Assembly (NCBI GenBank): GCA_964493475.1
Contig: CAZBNS010000028.1
Span: forward strand, 1-18,173
Length of the DNA: 18,173 nt
Direction: 5' to 3'
DNA from: CALXSC01 sp964493475
GTDB taxonomy: Bacteria; Pseudomonadota; Alphaproteobacteria; Rickettsiales; UBA1997
Part shown: piece by piece, positions 7,545 through 13,378 of the stretch
Numbering within the stretch: position 1 is the stretch's first letter
Layout of the letters: each line of letters starts with the position of its first letter
Notes under the pieces: model-generated
What the model saw: only the letters and a program-made list of their open reading frames with translations
The model's database searches: none
Told to the model about the DNA's origin: nothing
Program-made: the position numbers and the translations under genes

Positions 7545-8810
7545 ATGAAAAATCGTTTTAAGAAATTTACTGCAAATGAAAAACCTTTTATATTTGATGG
7601 AAAATATTTAAGAATTTTTCAAAAAGAAAAAATAAAAGACTTAAAAAATATTGATATTAGTGAACAAAATAATCAAAAATATGAAAGTCCGAGATCTGAT
7701 TATTTAAGAACAGTCTGCATCGTTATGAATAATAGTTGTAATTTATGTTGCGGGTATTGCTATGCAAATAAAGGTGTCTATGATAAACCAAATGAGCAAA
7801 TTAAATTTGCTGATATTAAAAAAACAATTAATTTGATTTTGGTTGAAATTAGAAAAAATAAAGGAAGAAGTATTTCTATTGGCTTCTTTGGCGGTGAACC
7901 ATTATTAAGTTTTGAATTAATAAAAAAAGTAGTTTCTTTTGTTGAGAAAATAAGAGGTACTATATTAGCTAATTATGCAATAACAACTAACGGAACATTG
8001 ATTAATGAAAATATAGCCAACTTCTTTAAAGTACATCATTTTTCAATTACTATTAGTATAGATGGTGATAAAGAAAAACATAATTTTTTTAGAAAATATA
8101 AAAATGGATTTGGTAGTTATGATGATGTTAAAAAAGCTATACATTTAATTGATCAAAAAACAAATATTTTAACTGCTAGAATTACAATTACTAATAATAA
8201 TCCAAAAATAGATTCTTATATTGATAGTATATTGGCATTAGGAATTAAAAAAATAACTTTTGCAACAGATTTTAAAATATCAGATAATGCATTCCTAGAT
8301 TTTGAAAAATCATTAGTTTTAATGGTAGATAAATACTGCAAAGATATAAAAAATGGAAATATGTATGATATAACAAATATTTCAAGAATTGTCAGTGCTA
8401 TAGTTTTTGGACAAAAATATGTTTCACATTGCAATGCTGGTATTTCGTATGTAACATTATCAGCAGATGGTAAATATTATAGATGTCCAAGATTTATAGG
8501 TAAAGAAGAATTTTCTTTTAATAATAAAAATGTAATAATTTCTAAGAAAAATAGAGAAAATATTAGAAAGGAAAATAAAGTAGCAAAAAGAAAAGATGGA
8601 TGTAACGAATGCTCTTATGTTAATTTATGTGGTGGAGTATGCAAATACCATATCTTTATGTCAGAATTAAATAAAATTGATGGAATATCTAAAGAATGCT
8701 TACAAAGAAAAGTATTGTTTGAAAAAACATTGGAATTGATTTGTAAATTAAATGAAGAGGAAAGAAGACAATATTTATTGTTTTTAAGTAGTTTGTGGGA
8801 TCGTAAATAA
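7545..8810 (+). CDS. Radical SAM/SPASM peptide-modifying enzyme
   Basis: The 421-residue product is a twin-domain radical SAM protein. After about 55 N-terminal residues comes the SAM-cluster motif CNLCCGYC (C65, C69, C72 in CX3CX2C spacing, with an extra C68). GFFGGEPL, the GGE motif, follows at 113-120. The C-terminal SPASM domain is complete: HCNAG, then GKYYRC (G-x4-C), CNECSYVNLCGGVC (CX2CX5CX3C) and a last Cys in KECLQ. This is the pattern that binds two auxiliary Fe-S clusters. Such enzymes install thioether, C-C or C-O-type crosslinks, or epimerise residues, in short peptides. It sits last in a three-gene operon after the small peptide gene and the GNAT gene. The downstream 325 bases contain no gene. 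No separate recognition-element (RRE) gene, peptidase or transporter is visible. Class (PqqE-like, ranthipeptide-like, cyclophane-forming or new) cannot be told by eye. Confidence 0.88.
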   Translation: MKNRFKKFTANEKPFIFDGKYLRIFQKEKIKDLKNIDISEQNNQKYESPRSDYLRTVCIVMNNSCNLCCGYCYANKGVYDKPNEQIKFADIKKTINLILVEIRKNKGRSISIGFFGGEPLLSFELIKKVVSFVEKIRGTILANYAITTNGTLINENIANFFKVHHFSITISIDGDKEKHNFFRKYKNGFGSYDDVKKAIHLIDQKTNILTARITITNNNPKIDSYIDSILALGIKKITFATDFKISDNAFLDFEKSLVLMVDKYCKDIKNGNMYDITNISRIVSAIVFGQKYVSHCNAGISYVTLSADGKYYRCPRFIGKEEFSFNNKNVIISKKNRENIRKENKVAKRKDGCNECSYVNLCGGVCKYHIFMSELNKIDGISKECLQRKVLFEKTLELICKLNEEERRQYLLFLSSLWDRK

Positions 8811-8921
8811 TAAAAGCAAGAGTAATAAAAAATCTAAACAACCCAAATAATCCAAGCAACAGACAACCGATTAAGCGAAGACCAAACGATCTCTATAAAC
8901 TCTATGAAAAAGAAACTATAA

Positions 8922-9095
8922 ACTATAAACCAAGAACAATATGCCTCCCTGTGGCGTTGGGTCTCTGAATATTATCTCAAGCTTATTTTAAGAAATTTGA
9001 GTTTTGATATTCTAAGGTGTTGGGTTTGGAGACCTAACACCATGTGCGGTTTTTCACAAACAAAAGCTGTAAATTATTTGTGCGGGAGGTCTTAG
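8922..9095 (+). other. Open frame without start, possible gene relic
   Basis: 57 sense codons run from just after a stop to TAG at 9093-9095. Pieces read YASLWRWVSEYYLKLILRN, then CWVWRPNT, then NYLCGRS. There is no ATG before the NTM segment and no ribosome-binding site. The CWVWR.NT stretch also occurs in a frame at 6304-6399, because both cross the same stem-loop repeat. It may be a relic of a coding sequence or a chance opening in repeated DNA. Confidence 0.25.
9016..9041. repeat. Stem-loop element, right copy (loop TTTGGAGA)
   Basis: A 9-bp stem (GGTGTTGGG with CCTAACACC, one G-T pair) closes the same TTTGGAGA loop as 6322-6355. The left arm is identical in both copies while the right arm differs and still pairs, which is what a conserved hairpin shows. 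A weaker third relative (CTGTGGCGTTGGGTCT) begins near 8949. Confidence 0.6.
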
Positions 9096-9102
9096 CTATA
9101 GG

Positions 9103-9198
9103 TTATTTAAACCACTTTTTAAAAAATCCGCCATTGTTTGTTGTAAATAATGATAAGTTTTGATCTGTGTTTGGAAAAATTTTTGTTATGACTGACAC
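9103..9198 (-). pseudogene. hsdM start remnant fused to unrelated codons
   Basis: From GTG at 9198, the first 20 or so codons repeat the hsdM start (MSVITKIFPNTDQNLSLF), then run into the unrelated tail NNGGFFKKWFK and stop at 9103-9105. It is the broken end of the duplicated copy of hsdM; the break is at about 9136. The retained upstream sequence includes the hsdM -10-like box and palindrome, so a short chimeric peptide could still be made. Confidence 0.6.
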
Positions 9199-9393
9199 TT
9201 TTTAATTTAGTAATTTGCAAACTAAACAAATAGTATACGATACTTTTGAAAATACAATCATTTTAATAAAATATGGATAACCGGCGTTTGTTATTTATGA
9301 ATATTATACACTAAAATTTATCAAATGCTCGAAACGCTTATTTATTTTTTTCCAAACATATTCCCAATGAATTGCTATAGCAGGGAAAAGAAA
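9136..9393. repeat. Direct repeat, copy 1 (hsdM start to end of 85-residue gene)
   Basis: About 258 bp match 15128-15387 with roughly ten differences, including two one-base indels. It covers the hsdM 5' end, its upstream region and the 3' end of the 85-residue gene. Its right edge is the AAAAGAAA motif (9386-9393), where sequence switches to the synthetase gene 3' end. Confidence 0.9.
9338..9393 (-). pseudogene. 3' fragment of the 85-residue membrane-protein gene
   Basis: This copies the last codons of the gene at 15331-15588 (AIAIHWEYVW). One T is lost from the T-run, so the final codons and stop are frameshifted. No 5' part is present here. Confidence 0.75.
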
Positions 9394-9584
9394 CAAAAAT
9401 TGGCACAATCTTAAACGGCGTAAGAGGCGAAGAAGCAAAAGCTGTAAAACCATTAGCTAAAACTCTTGCTAAAATTCAACAGATTGTTCTTGAAATTCCG
9501 GAAATTACAGCGATTGACGCTAATCCAGCTTTAATTACAAAGGATAGAGCAGTTGTTGTGGATTTTAAGATGTTGTTGAAGTAA
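9386..9584 (+). pseudogene. 3' fragment of the ADP-forming acyl-CoA synthetase gene
   Basis: 199 bp match 6076-6274 in the same orientation, including the stop codon. I see one change in the body (GCA to ACA, Ala to Thr) and four clustered in the last three sense codons (CTA TTA AAA against TTG TTG AAG, all synonymous). After the stop the two copies are unrelated. Without the CoA-binding and catalytic-His domains it cannot encode an enzyme. Confidence 0.92.
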
Positions 9585-9794
9585 ACACACATTGATAGGA
9601 CTTTCAACGAATATATAAGGAATAACTTTATCGTCTTTTAGACTATAGCGTTAACTTATTCCTTCTCTCTTCTAAATTCACTATCAATCTAATACTTATT
9701 AATTTTTAGGTATTTGATAATATAGTTTATACTTGTTATTTGACAAGCTATTAATTAAATAGTAGATATATAGTTATCAATAACACTATAATTG
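9585..9794. other. Structured intergenic region downstream of hsdS
   Basis: Nested inverted repeats: ATTGATAG (9591-9598) with CTATCAAT (9681-9688), and inside them AAGGAATAA (9617-9625) with TTATTCCTT (9656-9664). Closer to hsdS are CTTGT/ACAAG (9732-9747) and CTATTAATTAAATAG (9748-9762). One of these may end the minus-strand operon. No gene. Confidence 0.45.
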
Positions 9795-11153
9795 CTAAGA
9801 GTTATTAATTTTCAATTTCATCGCCTCTTCCTCCCCTTCCTCAATCGCAACTTCCACAGCTTTTTTAGCGAGTTCAAGCAATTGCAAAGATTTTTCCCTA
9901 TTAGCGAATGATTGTTGGATTTTGGAAGAGAGGGATTGTTGGATTGATTGAGGAAATAGCGGAATATCAAAATTTAAAATATCATTATTAGTTATAACAG
10001 GATAAGAAGTTCCCGTATTAAACCTCAAAGAAAAATCCAGCATCAAAGAAGTTCTCAAAAACACAAACAAAGTTTCCTTATTCACAACAGAATTTTTCTT
10101 TTCATGCAAAACACTAAAAGCCCCACTTCCAACATATCCATCCTTATTAACAATAGCAATCGCTCCCCTATATGGTCTAACTTGGGAGACTACAACATCT
10201 CCCTCACTCAAAACAAACTTTGCATTTGCAGGCAACTCGGCACCAACAACTTCATTACATGTTATAATTCCATCAGAAACATTCACATCACCAATTTCAA
10301 CATAATTATATTTTTTATTGCTTTCAATTTTAAATGATTGCTTCACATTATCAAAAACATTACATAAAACATCACAACCGCCCTTATAACCCCTCAACTT
10401 CTCAATAACAGCCTCATATTTAGGTTGGAAATACTCAGCATCAAAACGCTCTGCAGCCTCCACCTCCGACAAATTTTTTATAAAACACTTTTTATTTTGT
10501 GGTATATAATCTTTCAAACCAAGTTCTTGCAATAGTTCATCTTCTGCTTGCTTGTATAAGGTATCGGCAGACTGTCTCATACTTTCCGCTTTTATTATTA
10601 TTTTCTCAATAGAATTCTGAAAACTATTAGAAAAAATTGGGATAAGAATTTTTCTAAAGTTTTCCTTACTTATTAAACTTCTCGCTGTTCCTTTAAAATA
10701 TTTTCTAAAATATTTTTGAACTTTATCATTATTAAAAAAGGCAGATATAAAAAATGGATTTATTTTATTTACTCTTATTCTAATAACATTATCGCTATAA
10801 GCAGATCCAACAAAATTATTCGTTGTTATGGAATTATGCCCAACACCTTCACCAACTCTAGTAAAAAGCAAATCTCCATATTTTAAATAATCTAATTCAT
10901 CGTTTGTATAAGAGAAATTGTCATTTATTAGTATATTATATATGTTTTGTGTTTTAATAAATTTATTACCATTTGTCGTTTGTTTTAAATTTTTTCCAGA
11001 ATTAAATTTTTCAATAATATTAACAAAATTTATATTCTTTATTTTCTTAATTTTTGACTCAATACCGCTGTTATATAAATAATAACATTCAGCATCAATT
11101 CTAAAATCTGAATTTTGTTTTACTTCGTTTAAGTTAACTATTGAGTATTGCAT
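9795..11153 (-). CDS. hsdS: Type I-like restriction-modification specificity subunit HsdS
   Basis: HsdS recognises the bipartite DNA target and docks the modification and cleavage parts. The 452 residues hold two target-recognition domains. The first (about 25-185) has FIKTQNIYNI, GDLLFTRVGEG and KENFRKILIPI. The second (about 255-400) has YVEIGDVNV, EGDVVVSQVRPYRG and NNDILNFDIPLFP. Each is followed by a helical spacer (QSADTLYKQAEDELLQELGL; ANREKSLQLLELAKKAVEVA). AAGG at 11160-11163 lies 6 bases before the ATG and overlaps the stop of the upstream gene, so the genes are coupled. The DNA encoding the second half is visibly richer in GC than that for the first domain, suggesting that the first domain was exchanged. 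It is the last gene of a four-gene minus-strand operon with hsdM. Confidence 0.9.
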   Translation of the reverse strand: MQYSIVNLNEVKQNSDFRIDAECYYLYNSGIESKIKKIKNINFVNIIEKFNSGKNLKQTTNGNKFIKTQNIYNILINDNFSYTNDELDYLKYGDLLFTRVGEGVGHNSITTNNFVGSAYSDNVIRIRVNKINPFFISAFFNNDKVQKYFRKYFKGTARSLISKENFRKILIPIFSNSFQNSIEKIIIKAESMRQSADTLYKQAEDELLQELGLKDYIPQNKKCFIKNLSEVEAAERFDAEYFQPKYEAVIEKLRGYKGGCDVLCNVFDNVKQSFKIESNKKYNYVEIGDVNVSDGIITCNEVVGAELPANAKFVLSEGDVVVSQVRPYRGAIAIVNKDGYVGSGAFSVLHEKKNSVVNKETLFVFLRTSLMLDFSLRFNTGTSYPVITNNDILNFDIPLFPQSIQQSLSSKIQQSFANREKSLQLLELAKKAVEVAIEEGEEEAMKLKINNS

Positions 11154-11161
11154 ATTAAACC

Positions 11162-11797
11162 TTATTTAAAAATATGATCTGTTATAAACCAAATAATAAT
11201 ACCAATAAAAATACCACCAACAATACCGTATTTTATGGTTTCATCTATTCTCATTTTTCGCTCCATATCCTCGTTACATGCATTAAATGTTTTATTTCCT
11301 ACATTTTTTTTGTTATAGAAAAAAGGACATTTGCAATTTTTTAATTTAATTTTATTATTTATTTCGTCTCTAAAATTCCATTGTCCTTTCCAACACATTA
11401 AATAATCATTATCTGGAGCTTCTGGTATTTTGTCCATACCAAATTGTTCTATATACGGGTAAGGATCATTTTGAAAAGGATCCATATAAAAATTAGAAAA
11501 ATTATTTATATTTATTCCGAGTGTTTTTAATATTGGATTAGTTTCTGATAATTTATCATTTTCTTCTTTTGATTTTTTTTCTTTCTCTTCATATTGTTTA
11601 ATCCATTCATTTTGTTTCCTTTTTTCTTCTCCTAAAAATGAAAAATCATTACTTTTAATTTTTTCAATTTCATTATTGGATAGATTAAAGTCTTCATCTT
11701 TCCATTTTGACAATTCTGGTTTGAAATGATGTGCAATCCAATATCTTTTTCTTCTTATACAAAAAGCACAATTTAAACAATTTTTTTTAAAACGCAT
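11162..11797 (-). CDS. Small Cys-rich protein with C-terminal membrane helix, unknown
   Basis: I do not recognise this 211-residue protein. It opens with a basic, Cys-rich stretch (NCLNCAFCIRRKRYWIAHH) that could bind metal together with the later cysteines (LMCWKGQW, KNCKCPFF, NACNEDM). A charged helical region with EKRKQNEWIKQYEEKEKKSK follows. It ends in a single hydrophobic helix (about 188-206, GIVGGIFIGIIIWFI) and a few residues, so it looks tail-anchored with the Cys-rich part in the cytoplasm. Its ATG overlaps the stop of the DUF6119 gene by one base (TAATG), and GGGAG lies 9 bases upstream, inside that gene. It is therefore very probably a partner of the DUF6119 protein. Strongly AT-rich. 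Confidence 0.75.
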   Translation of the reverse strand: MRFKKNCLNCAFCIRRKRYWIAHHFKPELSKWKDEDFNLSNNEIEKIKSNDFSFLGEEKRKQNEWIKQYEEKEKKSKEENDKLSETNPILKTLGININNFSNFYMDPFQNDPYPYIEQFGMDKIPEAPDNDYLMCWKGQWNFRDEINNKIKLKNCKCPFFYNKKNVGNKTFNACNEDMERKMRIDETIKYGIVGGIFIGIIIWFITDHIFK

Positions 11798-13359
11798 TAA
11801 CTTTCGCTCCCTATAAAAAATATTTTTATATTTTCATCTTTGACACCAATTTTCTTCAAACTTTGTATAATTCTATATAAAGCAATTTCACTAAAAATTG
11901 TTAAATTTTTATCTGTTATTATACCATAATATATTTTCCTGTTTGGGTTTAATTCAGAATTAGCTAGTTCTTTAAATTTTTTTACATAATTTTCATTATT
12001 ACTATTTGCTAATTCTTCAGAAATAAAACCTTGATTCCATAAATGACTTAATGATGAACTTTCATTGCCACACTTAATGTGATAAAAAATATTATTTGTT
12101 TCATCATATAAATCGCATATTTCCACTGGGTTATTTTTATTTATATGCACAAGTTTTTTGTCAAATAAAATTAGATTTCTTTCTTTTGAAGTTTCAAAAT
12201 TATATAACCCCTCTTTTGATTCTTCTTTTGGTGTTCCATTTTTATTAAAGAATTCTATTTTTTGTTTATTATCAAATTTTTTATTATATTTGGGTAATGG
12301 ATTTTCAGTTTTATATTTTTCATTACTATTCAAAATTTCATTAAGAAAACTTTCTTTAATATTAAACCACTTACCTTTTGATAAAAAATATTTTTTATTG
12401 TTGTATTCTACCTCAGCTAAAATACATTTAAATAAATTCCAAGATTTTGAATATTTATCTTCAGCTTCTTTTTTAATATTTATATATTTATTTAAATTAT
12501 TAATTGTAATATCTGCGACTATATCATCTAAATTAAAATAATCTTTTTCTAAAAAATAATATGAATAAAAAGTTTCATCCATTTGTAAAATCTCATAATC
12601 AGCTACAAATAATTCTATATTTTCCTTTTTAATTTCTTCTTTTAATTTTTCATTTAATACTTCAATTTCTTTATTATCTTTTTCACACTTAATATTATTT
12701 ATATCTTTTAGCAAATCTATTTTTAAAAAATCTGTGGAATTAAATCTATCAAGTAGTGTTTTTGATAAGTTATTTAGTTTATCAAATTTTATTCTAGTAT
12801 TAATTGACAAAGATTCACTGCCATTTAAATTTTCAAAGAAACATTTATACTCATCTTTTATTTGACCTTGCAGCTTTTGAACCATATCTATAAGGTTATC
12901 GTATTCGAAATTATAAATTGAAGATAATTTTGCTGATGATTCAAATTTTTGCTTAGAATCATTTGCAAGACTATATGTATTAATTGATTTAATTTTTTCT
13001 GGATCTATACAATTTAATGTAACATTTAAACCAAAATCACTTTCAACAATATCATTTTTAATCATTATATAACCATAACCAAAAGAATATGCAAAAATTC
13101 TTTTGTTTTCGAAAACTAGTAATAAAAAAGAATTTATTTTATTTTTTATATCATCATCATTTAATAATAAATATTTTACCCAATTTGGAGTTTTAGAAAC
13201 ATCTTTTAACAAAATTCCTATCATATTTTTATTATTAATGCTTGGAATTAAATTTTGGTATTCTTCTTTTAAAAAATCTTTATAATTGTACAAATCATCA
13301 AAATTACCTTTTAATAATCTAACACTCAATTTGTTTATTTTATCTTCATTTCTTTTCAT
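11797..13359 (-). CDS. DUF6119/TIGR04141-family protein in the R-M operon
   Basis: The 520-residue product fits the 'sporadically distributed' TIGR04141 (DUF6119) family. Seen here: the opening INKLSVRLLKGNF; the signature FAYSFGYGYIMI followed by SDFGLNVTLNCIDPEKI (about 89-122); then a region with ESLSINTRIKFDKLNNLSKTL; the later SLSHLWNQGFISEEL; and a C-terminal YYGIITDKNLTIFSEIALYR. The family is patchily distributed and commonly sits next to restriction-modification or other defence genes; its biochemical activity is not known to me. It follows hsdM by 19 bases and overlaps the next gene by one base, so it is made with the R-M system. No catalytic motif can be picked out by eye. Very AT-rich compared with hsdM. 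Confidence 0.8.
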   Translation of the reverse strand: MKRNEDKINKLSVRLLKGNFDDLYNYKDFLKEEYQNLIPSINNKNMIGILLKDVSKTPNWVKYLLLNDDDIKNKINSFLLLVFENKRIFAYSFGYGYIMIKNDIVESDFGLNVTLNCIDPEKIKSINTYSLANDSKQKFESSAKLSSIYNFEYDNLIDMVQKLQGQIKDEYKCFFENLNGSESLSINTRIKFDKLNNLSKTLLDRFNSTDFLKIDLLKDINNIKCEKDNKEIEVLNEKLKEEIKKENIELFVADYEILQMDETFYSYYFLEKDYFNLDDIVADITINNLNKYINIKKEAEDKYSKSWNLFKCILAEVEYNNKKYFLSKGKWFNIKESFLNEILNSNEKYKTENPLPKYNKKFDNKQKIEFFNKNGTPKEESKEGLYNFETSKERNLILFDKKLVHINKNNPVEICDLYDETNNIFYHIKCGNESSSLSHLWNQGFISEELANSNNENYVKKFKELANSELNPNRKIYYGIITDKNLTIFSEIALYRIIQSLKKIGVKDENIKIFFIGSES

Positions 13360-13378
13360 AAATTTTTTATTATAATTA

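Larger units (their letters stand above)
8811..9135 (+). other. Intergenic region after the radical SAM gene
   Basis: No confident gene. It contains a hairpin-forming stretch (about 8968-9013, with CTCAA/TTGAG and CTTA/TAAG arms), the second TTTGGAGA stem-loop, and the open frame at 8922-9095. The first 110 bases show no structure that I can name. Confidence 0.5.

Noticed and set aside
8922..9135. Group II intron end or other catalytic RNA
   Set aside because: TGTGCGG occurs twice and stems are present, but no domain V hairpin or intron-encoded protein is seen.
6275..9584. Integrative element inserted in the 3' end of the synthetase gene
   Set aside because: The 3' end is duplicated as for such elements, but there is no integrase and no tRNA site, and the adjoining copy of 15128-15387 fits a tandem duplication better.
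12158..12541. 127-codon plus-strand ORF opposite the DUF6119 gene
   Set aside because: Antisense of a well-supported family member in very AT-rich DNA; no ribosome-binding site seen.
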